Program-made: the position numbers and the translations under genes | Shown: positions 56,901-64,000 of the stretch, piece after piece | Layout: each line of letters starts with the position of its first letter | Numbering within the stretch: the first letter of the stretch is position 1 | NCBI GenBank assembly: GCA_028641055.1 | Contig: CM054059.1 | Span: 108,884,263-108,948,262, forward strand | Source: Alopecurus myosuroides | Lineage: Eukaryota; Streptophyta; Magnoliopsida; Poales; Poaceae | Length of the DNA stretch: 64,000 nucleotides | Direction of reading: 5' to 3' | Notes under the pieces: generated by a model | Databases searched by the model: none | What the model saw: the letters and a program-made list of their open reading frames with translations, nothing else | Told to the model about the DNA's origin: nothing

Positions 56901-59056
56901 AAGAAGATCCAACTTGAGAGAGTCAAAATCGTCATCATCTAGCTCAAGTGCAATGCTCAAGGAAAAGGTATAATCTTGATAGGTTTTCTATTTTATCGGT
57001 CTCGTGTCTTTGGGAGACCGGGTTATAGGATAGATAGTCGAACTATCAAGAGGGGCTCTCAAGTGAGTAACGTGATCGAATTGTTGTGGAGAGCTCAAAC
57101 CTTTGCATACTTGCATATCATCTTTCTTGGTTCTTATTTGTCTTTTATCTCCCTGGGTTTTTGGTTCTTGTCGTGATCTTCATGCCAAGCCAAAGTTTAT
57201 CGAAAATGGTTTTGGTAAGAAAAACTTGTTGCGTTTTCGGTAGTGAAAATATCCGGTCCAGTTTTGAGAATGCTTCCACACCTTCCATGTGTGGTAAATT
57301 CTCCATTCCTTTTTGTTTGGATAGTCCTTGTTATTACCTTTCCAACCCATTTGGATTCACCTATTTCAGAGTTCATTTGCAAACGTTATGTGTGTTTTCG
57401 TGTTGGATGTTTTACCGGGTGTGCCAATTTGAGAGGTCTAAACCTTTACCCATTTGTTTTTATCTTCCTTTGATGGACAATGATGTTTCTCTGCATATTG
57501 TTGTAGTGCTCGTCGTTGCGATTTCAACGATCCCAAAAACATCAAAAACGGGGTCCGTATGCAAAAGTTATAGCATTTCTCGTATCGGTGTTCAGTCATT
57601 CTAGTGCAGTCCGGAATTATTCCGGATCCAGCCCGGAATGGATCCGGAATGGACGATAATAGTGCAAAACGGCTAGTTTTTTAGCACCTATTTAAGGGGT
57701 TTTCTTCCCCAAAGTCTCCAAGTCTTTCCCAGCCCGTTTTTTCTCTCTCTCTCCACCATTGTTGACTTTGGAAATCTTGCTACTCTCTCAATCCCTCCAA
57801 TGATTCTTGCATATCTTTAAGGGAGAAGTTAGAGTAGATCTAGATCTATATTTCCACCAATCTATTCTTCTTCTTAGTGAGGGAAACCTTGTAGATCTTG
57901 ATCTTGGAGTTCTTGGTGTTTCTCCATTGTTCTTCCTCTCTTATTCCCCCATAAGCATTTGTTGCTTTGTTGGAATTTGAGAGTGGGGGATTTGACCACT
58001 TTTGCTCTTGCCATTTGCATCGGTTGCATCGGTTTGGTCTCTCCACGAGGATTCGTGAAAGTGAAAGATTTTTAGCTTGTTACTCTTGGGTCTTGGACCC
58101 TAGAAGACTTGTGGTGTTCTTGGGAGCCTCCAATTGAGTTGTGGATGTGTGCCCCAAGATTGTGGTGACACCGAGAGCCTCCAATGAAGTTGTGGATGCT
58201 TGCCTCGGGTTTGAAGGTTGCCAATAGTGGAAGGTGAACTAGGCCTTTGTGGCGGGGTTCATCGGAGAATAGGGTTAGGAGTTTGTGGCGGGGTTCATCG
58301 GAGAATAGGGTGAGGCTTTTGTGGCGAGCTCACACCCCTCCAACGAGACGTACTCCCCTTGTGGGAGGAACTCGGGAATACATCATCGTCTCCGTGTGCC
58401 TCGGTTATTTCTATACCCGAGGTTTTTACTTATGCAATTTACATTGCGATAGCCTTCGAGCTTGAAGTTATATATCTTGCTGTCACCTTGTTACTTGTCT
58501 TGCTTAGTATAAGTTGTTGGTGCACCTAGTTGACCTAGAATATTTAGGCTGTGTGCTTGTTATTTTAAACACCTAGTTTATTTCCGCATTTAGGAAGGCT
58601 TAACCGGAAAAAAATTAATCGCCTATTCACCACCCCCCTCTAGGCGACATCGTTGTCCGTTCAGTAGCTGGCATAGCCACCGGGCTCGTTGAAGTTGGGG
58701 GAGAGACCCGGGCTAGGGCAGAGCCTCGAGTGCGAACGCGGCGTGCTCACGGCGTCCGCGCGGAACGGCGACGCCGACGCCGACGAGCTCGATACACCTC
58801 CTAGGCTGCCTCCTCCGGCGGTGCTGACCAACAGTTCCAGGTTCGCCGCCGTGGTCTGGGCCTCCGACCTCTCGCGACGAAGACGGCGCTCCGCCGTGGA
58901 GGCATCGCGCCGCTGCTTGTCGGCCTCCCACTCGGCGTCGGTCATGTCGTCCGGTCGTTCCTTCGGGGGGCGCGGCTGCAGCACGCGGCGGTTGATGCCG
59001 AGCGTGCCGGCCTTCGCGTTCTTCGGCGGTGGTCTCGGCGGCCCTTTCAGAGGCAT
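38935..59056 (-). CDS. Protein of element E, about 210 aa, split by the C insertion
   Basis: The frame starts at ATG 59056, runs to 58669, and resumes at 39179 on the far side of C, ending at 38935. The two parts sum to 633 nt and stay in one frame when one copy of the GTAGC duplication is counted. The start region is proline-rich and basic (MPLKGPPRPPPKNAK). It is followed by a charged helix (DDMTDAEWEADKQRRDAS) and a serine/glycine-rich tail. I do not recognise a domain; similar small proteins are common in Triticeae repeats. The split makes it non-functional now. Confidence 0.5.
39180..41655 (+). repeat. 5' LTR of element C
   Basis: 2476 bp. It contains a private tandem duplication (tctctcccataatggtgtat twice, 39772-39827) that the 3' LTR lacks. 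Confidence 0.9.
41658..41669 (+). other. Primer binding site of element C
   Basis: TGGTATCAGAGC, complementary to the 3' end of initiator Met tRNA, two bases after the LTR. Confidence 0.9.
43810..44285 (+). repeat. 5' LTR of element B
   Basis: 476 bp. The TATA region reads tttatagacc, while the 3' LTR has tttataaacc, so this copy may be a weaker promoter. ATG 44188 starts the sense frame inside the LTR. Confidence 0.95.
44188..45525 (+). CDS. gag: LTR-initiated N-terminal gag frame of element B
   Basis: Starts at ATG 44188 (MFSSELNPLPN), reads through the LTR end and the primer site, then shares the leader with A (GVYITGEARK). An acidic, disordered region follows, then a glutamine/arginine-rich helix (RRALEQQRRQVEAERQ) and a proline-rich end. 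It stops at 45523-45525. The downstream gag frame (from 45492) continues the same protein in the next frame, so a one-base shift near 45470 separates them. This is either a mutation or programmed frameshifting; a mutation is simpler, since A shows no such shift in its leader. Confidence 0.75.
   Translation: MFSSELNPLPNACVVLPQDQLPPVTSAVIIPRQLAPNVVPASKGVYITGEARKNMENLVVGDIYIDHKGEKTVDDSGWGPESDHLESGSVVTIGRISVFIGMVCTSSSIPDNFGSDSVSGEATSIQSDDEESIGTTYPAEEPIAKWEQPEEPAWTPRDRVEREDDTESILDLLENRYEENNSEGEQHEFAPSIIRRVAVYTAPATNLNQEAVTAAAAGSAQALARQQGPANGNTILAQVDGESASVTSQAPENELHANTFVFLANRTPGAGPSNPQHPALFDNNLILDPTVLATVITPENAAERVRDLDVSRRALEQQRRQVEAERQGMVTRQRELDALETRLREETTRIHQRHQTRLPALGGVINPAALFITPQDQPIPAANQGTAPQPTTGGAQPVDTQAGLLAPQTGVTAGNTVQPPPPPSRFRQQVITTIPWTTCTRQRLH
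44287..44305 (+). other. Primer binding site of element B
   Basis: TTGGCGCCCAACGTGGTGC follows the LTR after one base, a variant of the A site with three changes. Confidence 0.7.
45492..47900 (+). CDS. gag: gag capsid, protease and residual RT of element B
   Basis: 802-aa frame. The retrotransposon gag (capsid) domain (PF03732) is at about residues 155-270 (LWFANLPEGSIKSWEELKTA). A non-classical C-x2-H...H-x4-C finger (CPKHSRNGRPANHSLEQC) follows at about 415-432. A glycine/proline/asparagine-rich stretch leads to the protease with LMDGGSSINIL at about residue 570. After the protease the frame joins the very start of RT (EEIARPLT..., WRMCI) and ends at 47898-47900. The RT catalytic part, RNase H and integrase are missing. 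Residues from QYHVH onward align closely with the A polyprotein. Confidence 0.85.
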   Translation: MDNVYAATLALNQIPVRESPHAEETRRAIDMLRTAVAQQVNYPDHRSGMHGTPYVSQQQGNAGNIQTSSARRREEQQQMPPPPHIQAVPAVSATQAIVDSSRARRAVAGSAAHGPPAVPHPAVPPAGSHVSRVRPASTILAGPKCLSDSIRAEPYPEKFKEPGKVVNYEPTMDPETWLSSYEMAMSIRNASENLQAKFMYLMMSEGAAKLWFANLPEGSIKSWEELKTAFIKHFHGTCRKLFTIDDLERCVQKKGESARSWLRRVMEILHSSTDIQPKDALQAMAKTCKYTPLVQKLTCMKSSRNASEVTMGELMDACNKHAATDTTEEETDDKKAKANTSSNGRTGNGSAPGNNSQNKRPFEGGSEFVANTEAGSSRPRAEGNFNAGNHNGGNYQGPPRPGNNWDIFRMACPKHSRNGRPANHSLEQCADLQRWKNEEVNRAMRGAGRGGGPGLGGNPGNGPPPAGNPAAGNQGNNQGGAGGFQANPKQLGQYHVHTTGGSNKDKKILKQAVNSVSSAVPRYLRWSEQDVTWSRRDHPERVEHPAVLALVVAPQVNGYELKKVLMDGGSSINILYWETFLRMGLKESQLQKSSTIFHGIVPGHSACPEGKIALEVAFGESKDNYRVEWLTFEVVKLRSPYHALFGRPAYAKFMARPCYVYLQLKIPGPKKTITIHGNRDIAAECDEGDAAMAEQACRKEELKHYRSQADPEDRTTSKRPSTEDERAKSKEAQDAKMVAFIKDDSPKQPAIGEEIARPLTTSRAMETPHPGWLVNPALIMKKSSKWRMCIGHVSPGPVPKKN
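47901..48948. other. Non-coding gap between the truncated pol and the antisense gene in B
   Basis: It matches the corresponding region of A (acgggcagcaggtttcagacgcgctctttt). No frame is supported. Confidence 0.6.
48949..52141 (-). CDS. Spliced antisense gene of element B, 8 exons, 848 aa predicted
   Basis: Minus-strand exons: 52141-51212, 51127-51043, 50962-50838, 50748-50655, 50576-50525, 50440-50050, 49909-49708 and 49616-48949. All introns are GT-AG, phases agree and the sum is 2547 nt with a terminal stop. Exon 1 (930 nt), exon 2 (85 nt) and exon 7 (202 nt) have the same lengths as in A, and exon 3 differs from A by 18 nt. A has one exon where B has exons 4 and 5. The PF04195-like domain is in exon 1 (VTRGFRPPGHPFFRDILSHY). 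Exon 7 is a coiled-coil candidate. Exon 8 has DGSKFVPKDFKAIQ. The start ATG follows an acceptor, implying a 5' untranslated exon. Confidence 0.8.
52942..52949 (-). promoter_or_regulatory. TATA box for the antisense gene in B
   Basis: The minus strand reads TTTATAAA about 800 nt before the ATG at 52141, at the same relative place as in A. It is followed by a conserved gggttac-type stretch. Confidence 0.5.
53334..53809 (+). repeat. 3' LTR of element B
   Basis: 476 bp, about four differences from the 5' LTR, intact TATA (tttataaacc). Followed by the TSD GACAC. Confidence 0.95.
54025..56236 (+). other. Untranslated 3' region of element C
   Basis: 2.2 kb, T-rich, no pol domains. It has several polypurine-like words (tgggggag) near 54393, 54598, 56002 and 56064, before the one used at the LTR (56226-56235). 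Confidence 0.7.
56237..58663 (+). repeat. 3' LTR of element C
   Basis: 2427 bp. It has private short duplications, for example gcatcggttgcatcgg near 58017 and a repeat of ggcggggttcatcggagaat at 58252-58308, that the 5' LTR lacks. Confidence 0.9.
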
Positions 59057-59361
59057 GGCGCCGGAGGCGGGAAGGCGGAAAAGATGGGCGGCGACGGGGA
59101 AATGGCAGCCGTTGGGATGGAAAGGATTTTTAGTGGGCGTCTGTGTCGCTGGCAAGACGGGCCCGCGGCACGGAACGACTCGTCCGGCGCCCCCACGGGA
59201 GCCCCTAGTATGCGGGGTTGGGCTGGGTTTGCCGGACAGGAACAAGGGGACGTCCGGACGGGAAAGCCCAATGGGAGGCGAGAGTGGGCGCGCTCGGGGT
59301 CCGTCCGGACGGGAAGGGGCCATGAGGGCGCGTTTAGAGGGCGCGACTAGAGATGCTCTTA

Positions 59362-60151
59362 GAGGCGTTCTGTAGCTCATTGTCGAAATATCCGTACTGG
59401 CTTGTTTCCTGAATTGGTACGGCCGCGGATGTACTAACTGCTACCATTCTTGTAACCATGTCTGCCTCCATGACGATATCATATCCAAGGCCTTCAGGTG
59501 ATGAAAGTGGTACTGAATTCTTGCAAGTTTCTGGTTTGAGATTGGGTAGAATGTTGGATACATTGGGATGGCATGCTGAAAATTAGCATCAACTAGGGAG
59601 GTGTAACAGGATCAACAACTGCGGTGAAGAAGTCCACCAATCTGAGAACCGTTTCCCCCACTGCCGCCGGACCAACAAATCGCACGGTACCAACATCCGG
59701 CTCGACGTACGTGCCGCCAGACCAGGTACTCCCAGCCGGACATGCGACTCCTCATACATCCTCCACAATCCACATACAGTTCATCTGTTGCTGCTCTTTA
59801 GTTGTGCACAGAAAATTATTTCATATGGAAGAACACTATATGTTATGTTCTTGTATCTGCAAACAACCTGTAGTTGGTAGCAAGTTTTTTCTTAAAAGTT
59901 CAGATCCAATATGATCTTTGATAAATGTTAAATTATCCATGTGACATAGTGCGTAGAGTCTTAAAAAAATTGAACTGTCGGGATGAATGCAAAAGGGATT
60001 CAAACACATGTATCCAATAAGAAACATTGTTTCGGAGTGCATCCTTTTGCGTTGGATCCAACACCAAATTCGTAGACAAGCATATCAGAACCGTGCAGTA
60101 TTAATAACATCTACTAGGTACGTTCTTTTGAAACTCCTAATCAATCTGACA
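59362..60151. other. Region downstream of the BED-F-box gene
   Basis: No supported gene. It should hold the 3' untranslated region and terminator of the gene at 60152-63149, but no canonical AATAAA is evident close to the stop codon. Confidence 0.4.
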
Positions 60152-63149
60152 TCATCTTTTCTCCAAGCCTACAGGAGGTGGAAGACATGCTCGGCCATCA
60201 AATACCCAATCAACCTCGTAGAGCACAGGCCTGTTGTGTCCGCACATGATGCTCCTGTCCTCGCCCACCAAGCTATTGATGCTATGTAATCGACGACAAG
60301 AACTACTACTACAGTCATGCGCTGAAAACCTCTTGCTGCCCACATGCTCCATTTCCTCGCCCTTGAGATCAACGGCCTCCTTTTCCCTGCTCTCCAGGTC
60401 GACGGTGAAGAAGGCACCGTCCTGCTCCACCAGCATGGCGCCTCTTCTCTCTGCGAAGAAGACGAGGTTTATCGCCTCGACCCCTGGCAGACTTATCAGG
60501 TCAGAGCGCGTCCACCTTTCTGCCACATCAGCCTCACCGTCACCATGTCCTTGCTTTGTCCAAAGCTCTAGGGCACCATGCTCTTGTATACTCACAAAGG
60601 AAAGCTTCCCTTCTCCGGTGACACAGGGAAACGGCACTCGCCGACGAGCGCCAACCATGATCGGGATATTGGTCAGAGAGATATTTACCATGCCCATGCT
60701 TACGTTAAGAGTGTACAAGCTTGTGCCATCCGAGTACATCCAGTGCACGGTACCACCACGGACGACGACGCCGGCGAACGGTCCACAGCTGTAGAGGTGT
60801 GACGCCCGGTGGAACTTAATGGGCGCGCTCCAGCCGTCTGTGGCAGAGGAGTACATGCACACATACGCGCCTTCCTTGTCGACGATATAAGTCAAAAGCA
60901 CTTGAAACATCGGCTGTCCTTGTTGCTGATCGAGGAAATCTTCATCCGTGACCAGCGCGCAGCCTGTCAAGTCGTAGTTGTAGAATCCATGTTCTACCTT
61001 GAATGGAGGCGGTGGGAGAAGATGTGTGCGCCGCTTGCCCATCAGAGGGCAGCACACCGCCAGATGGAGGTTTTCAAAGACGTGGGGGCCGACCGGGCAG
61101 GGCAGCATTACGCGCATTAGGACAAGACCACGGCGCGACGCCAGTGGCCTTGCGAAATTGAAGAGTCCATCTTCGTTGGCGACCAACGAGTCGAAGGTAA
61201 GATGTGCGCCGCCGGCCTGAAGGCTCAAGAATTGTGGCGGGCACTCCGGCTTCCTCTTGAGGGGCGGAAGCGTGCAACAATGGCATATGTTCTGCGAGAA
61301 GACCCCGACGAGGACTGACGGGTGTCGCGCTGTCTCCGGCCAGATGCCCATCTGTCGGAGTAAAGCTTGGTCAGTGACGAGGCGGCGCCATCGTCTGCAC
61401 GTTGCCGCGCAGCGAAGAAGGTCCTGGAATCCCGACAAGCGCGCAAACACGTCGAGGAGAATGTCGTCCGCTATTGCGCCTACACACCGTTTGGCCATCT
61501 TGGCCAGGGGCTCGATCACTCCATCCATTGAACATTTCATCTCACATATCTTCAAGTGTCTACTAAGTTGGCTGCTCCCCGAGACCTTTAAGGCTGGAAA
61601 GATGTTATTGCAATATTTGCATTGACCTTGCATCAATAATCCATCACTGTATATGGGCTCAGCCTCCTTCCAGATGATTGAGTTCAACTTGTGTGGTCTG
61701 CCTTTGGAGCCTAAAAGTATGGAAGTTCCAAATGTTAGCATCCACCTAGTACTAGTGGTCCTATTTGAGAACATGACCCCTCGAAAAAATATTTGAGAAG
61801 ATGATAGAGGTTAAAACTTACCATGTGTAGCAGCAGGTGATAGATGATGCAATGAAGCGGACTTTAGCGACCTTGCATATGATTGCGCCCTTTTTCTTGC
61901 CATCATATTTATTCCAGGAGACGTACTCATGAACATGATTGGAGGTTTTTTTCTTTCAGTTTTAGAGTTCTTCTGCAACTGTGTCGTGATAACCTGCATT
62001 TAAAACAAGATGCCTACATTAGCATGTCATGGTCTTAAAGCTAGCATAATCAAACTTTGATAAATCATACTCAACAGTGTCTCATCGAATATTTGACAAG
62101 GTAATATATGCAAGTAACAGTGCAGCTGGCTTCTTAGTTAATTAATGTCCCTTTGTACTTTGTGGTAGAAGCTAACATGGACTGTAAGGAACCAGCTGCG
62201 GGAGAGCAGATAAGATAACGTATATACATGCAAAAAGCAAGCAATCAAGCAGTACATATACTGCTTGATGGTATACAGATACAGCTGCGAGACTTGCAGG
62301 AAACATAACTTTCTTGATGGTGTATATATATTTATACTATGGCAAAACAATATTCCACAGAGACTTGAAGGAAAAAAAACATAAGTTTGGACGACCATAA
62401 TATCCTGAGTTCTTGTTACTACAGTAAATTCCCCATATATGTCTCTAATTATCATCATTCAGGCATATCAAACATCAGTAATTATAAACCACCAGGGAAC
62501 TAGAATTAATGTCCAAGGGAATAGCTTCTTCAAGCTCCTCTCGGATGATGGCAGTGACCTGGGCACCTCGCTACCGTCCCCACGTTCATCACCGGACCGC
62601 TGTGACAGCCATCATTGGTTAAGCAATAGAATGTAAAAATCCACGCGTGTTGGATCAAGACAGGAAACTATAAAGTTTATATAATGTCGTATATATTTTC
62701 GAATTAACCTAGATATACAGTATGTATATTTATGTTCAAACTAAGCAAATGTGCACGTGACTCGTGTTTATGTTTATGCACTATTTTACACCGACACGAA
62801 ATATTCCAACATCTTCTGTCCTAGCTAAAGGGAGAATATATCGTATATAGGGCCAGAACCTATATTAATTTAAGCCAGTTTTCTGTAGTGTAATGTGCAA
62901 GCTACTGATTTCCTAGTGAATTACGGGAGCAGCTTAGGCACCCAGACGAGCTTAGGTCCTCCTGCTATACGAGCAAGGTTCGCCCAGACGACTCCTGTAG
63001 TAATAGCACGAAGAGAGTTCCTACGGGGGGAGAGAGAGAGAAGTGGGGAATACCTTCATCCGCTTCTGGGACGAGGACGAGGACCTGAGCACCTCGCTGC
63101 ACACTGGATCTTGCCCCAGATCGGCGGATGCCTGGCCGCCTTGCTCCAT
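60152..63149 (-). CDS. BED zinc finger - F-box fusion protein, 3 exons, 608 aa predicted
   Basis: Exon 1 63149-63054 (ATG, 32 codons), exon 2 61993-61822, exon 3 61710-60152. Introns are GT-AG (donors GTATTC and GTAAGT), phases fit, total 1827 nt with a TGA stop. Residues about 33-90 are basic (TERKKP, MARKRA), possible nuclear signals. A BED-type finger lies at about 94-146 with W103 and C120, C123, H141, C145. An F-box follows at about 169-208 ([24 protein letters not shown]). The rest, to 608, resembles the long C-terminal region of Triticeae F-box proteins, usually a substrate-binding part. Both domains are encoded in exon 3 without interruption. The F-box is expected to bind Skp1 in an SCF ubiquitin ligase; the BED finger is expected to bind DNA or protein. 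No stop or frameshift is visible. Only the exon 1 assignment is uncertain. Confidence 0.85.
61994..63053 (-). other. Intron 1 of the BED-F-box gene
   Basis: 1060 bp, AT-rich, acceptor tttaaatgcag. It contains a decayed copy of exon 1 (62517-62572). No other gene is seen in it. Confidence 0.6.
62517..62572 (-). pseudogene. Partial duplicate of exon 1 inside intron 1
   Basis: On the minus strand it reads agcgaggtgcccaggtc...aagctattccc, similar to the end of exon 1 (agcgaggtgctcaggtc...aaggtattcccc). The donor GT is replaced by CT, and an in-frame stop without an ATG lies upstream, so it is not usable as an exon. Confidence 0.5.
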
Positions 63150-63192
63150 TGTGGTACGGTTCCGCGAGCCCTAACGCCAAGACGCGGCCGTG

Positions 63193-63201
63193 CATATAAA
63201 T
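63193..63201 (-). promoter_or_regulatory. TATA-like box of the BED-F-box gene
   Basis: The minus strand reads TTTATATGC about 45-52 nt upstream of the ATG at 63149. The spacing would give a short 5' leader. It supports the exon 1 choice only weakly. Confidence 0.4.
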
Positions 63202-63309
63202 TGTCAATGTCGTGGGCCAGCGGAGGCTCCTTGTGTCCGTTAGGCCGATCGATCCACAACGCGCGCAAGGGTTGCGATGCGTGTCACCTCGAGAGCCCAC
63301 TTGGAGTAA

Positions 63310-63636
63310 TCTATACTTCTTATAAAGCAAAACCCCACTAACATGCATTAATGATTTTTCTATCTCAACAATCCACATCATCCATTCTCCTAGCCAATCA
63401 ATTGTCCATGTCATTTCCACTAATATTTATTAATCACTACATGCAAGCTAAACATCATCCATTTCTTAACCCATACAAATATTTATATTAATAATTTGAA
63501 ATATATATACTATGATCAATTGAATTTTGCATATTCACTTTGAAAACATAATGTACCACATCTCCCATATTTTTTTTTTACAAAATATTTTAATTTCTAA
63601 AGGATCCCCGCAGCAACGCGCGGGGTATTCTTCTAG
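63310..63636 (+). mobile_element. Short non-autonomous Helitron upstream of the BED-F-box gene
   Basis: 327 bp. It starts TCTATACTTCTTATAAAGC after an A and ends CTAG before a T. A hairpin CCCCGC-agcaac-GCGCGGGG is 11 bp from the 3' end. It is AT-rich and has no gene. Confidence 0.85.
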
Positions 63637-64000
63637 TTCTCATGTTTTTCCTCCTCTGTATACAGTTTTTGATGAAGTCCTCTGTATACAGTTGGGTAAA
63701 AAAAAAAACAGCACACAGTGCAACCAAATTTTAAGTAGTATAAAGTTTCAGGAAGTACATAAATTTTGCAAGTAAAAAAGCCCAAGTATAAGTACACTGA
63801 AACAGGAAGTACAAAATTCCCGAATTGCAATATTCCCAAAGAACAAAATCCTGAAGTAAAAATAATTTTTAAAACCCGAAGTACAAAACTACAAGTATAC
63901 TCAAACCTGAAATACATAAGTAGACTAACCGAAAAAATCATCAATTTTTTTGCAAATATAAAAAAAGGTTAATCGAAACATCAACATGTGATCTAATTTT
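63637..64000. other. AT-rich end of the window
   Basis: No gene or clear repeat boundary. A loosely repeated aagtacaaaa word is present. Confidence 0.3.

Larger units (their letters stand above)
39180..58663 (+). mobile_element. Element C: copia-type, gag-only LTR element, split by element B
   Basis: LTRs at 39180-41655 (2476 bp) and 56237-58663 (2427 bp) begin TGAAAG and end CCGTTCA. The TSD GTAGC is perfect (39175-39179 and 58664-58668). The primer site is TGGTATCAGAGC (41658-41669). The polypurine tract aaatgggggagat precedes the 3' LTR. The only gene is gag-like; protease, integrase and RT are absent. The LTRs differ by many substitutions and small duplications, so it is clearly older than B. 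Confidence 0.9.
38706..59358 (-). mobile_element. Element E: second PIF/Harbinger-type element, split by element C
   Basis: Ends are inverted (GAGCATCTCCAGTCGCGCCC at 38706 and its complement ending at 59358, with about two mismatches) and are flanked by TTA on both sides (38703-38705 and 59359-59361), the Harbinger TSD. Without C it is about 1.17 kb. It has one frame of its own and no transposase. The ends resemble those of D only in the first ten bases, so mobilisation by a D-type transposase is possible but not shown. Confidence 0.75.

Noticed and set aside
58689..59375. Plus-strand frame of 228 aa across element E
   Set aside because: GC-rich shadow of the minus-strand frame that continues correctly across the C insertion.
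60234..61625. Several plus-strand frames opposite the BED-F-box gene
   Set aside because: Shadows of exon 3; no domain, while the minus strand has clear BED and F-box motifs.
61711..61774. Upstream extension of exon 3 to ATG 61774
   Set aside because: This stretch is intron 2 read-through; the acceptor at 61711 and the donor at 61821 fit in phase with exon 2.
61997..61999. ATG at 61999 as the start of the BED-F-box gene
   Set aside because: It lies in the acceptor tttaaatgcag of intron 1. A better start at 63149 gives an in-phase exon with a good donor.

Overview
This is a plant nuclear window from a large, repeat-packed grass genome, most likely Triticeae (wheat, Aegilops, barley or rye). 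The evidence is the repeat vocabulary: a CACTA end beginning CACTACAAGAAA, Athila-type LTR elements with a tRNA-Asp-like primer site, Helitrons ending in GCAACGC...CTAG, PIF/Harbinger ends GAGCATCTCC, and a Triticeae-style F-box gene. There are no bacterial features, rRNA, tRNA or CRISPR. Family names for transposons are by resemblance; boundaries come from terminal repeats and target-site duplications (TSDs) read directly.

Left block (1-34970) is a five-deep nest. An Athila-like element (I, from 21804) carries a minus-strand gypsy element (H, to 21803, TSD TGCCC) in its 5' LTR. H is split in its gag gene by a Tat-type gypsy element (G, 3' LTR 17142-17986). G abuts a CACTA end (1-57) and contains a 4.35 kb solo LTR (F, 1923-16815, TSD GCCCA). 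F contains a very young Tat-type element (A, 5411-15948, TSD ATAAC). I is also split by a 3.1 kb Helitron (22987-26096), and meets a related minus-strand element J (29625-34970) tail to tail, giving a long inverted repeat.

Middle and right block (34971-59361): a hAT element (35379-36073), a small inverted-repeat element (36106-36469), a PIF/Harbinger element with a broken transposase (D, 36558-38605), and a second Harbinger element (E, 38706-59358). The reading frame of E is split by a gag-only copia-type element (C, 39180-58663, TSD GTAGC), whose gag is split by a gypsy element (B, 43810-53809, TSD GACAC).

Right end (59362-64000): one apparently intact host gene on the minus strand (63149 to 60152, three exons, 608 aa predicted) joining a BED zinc finger to an F-box protein, with a 327-bp Helitron 161 bp upstream of its start codon.

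Three results stand out. (1) The BED and F-box domains lie in one uninterrupted exon. (2) A and B are complementary: A has protease-RT-RNaseH-integrase but no capsid gag, B has gag-protease but no RT or integrase, and both have nearly identical LTR pairs. (3) A and B each carry an antisense gene between pol and the 3' LTR, with intact frames over 7 or 8 exons, conserved intron positions and equal exon lengths; G carries a shorter relative. In A and B the sense reading frame starts inside the LTR and is translated through the primer binding site.
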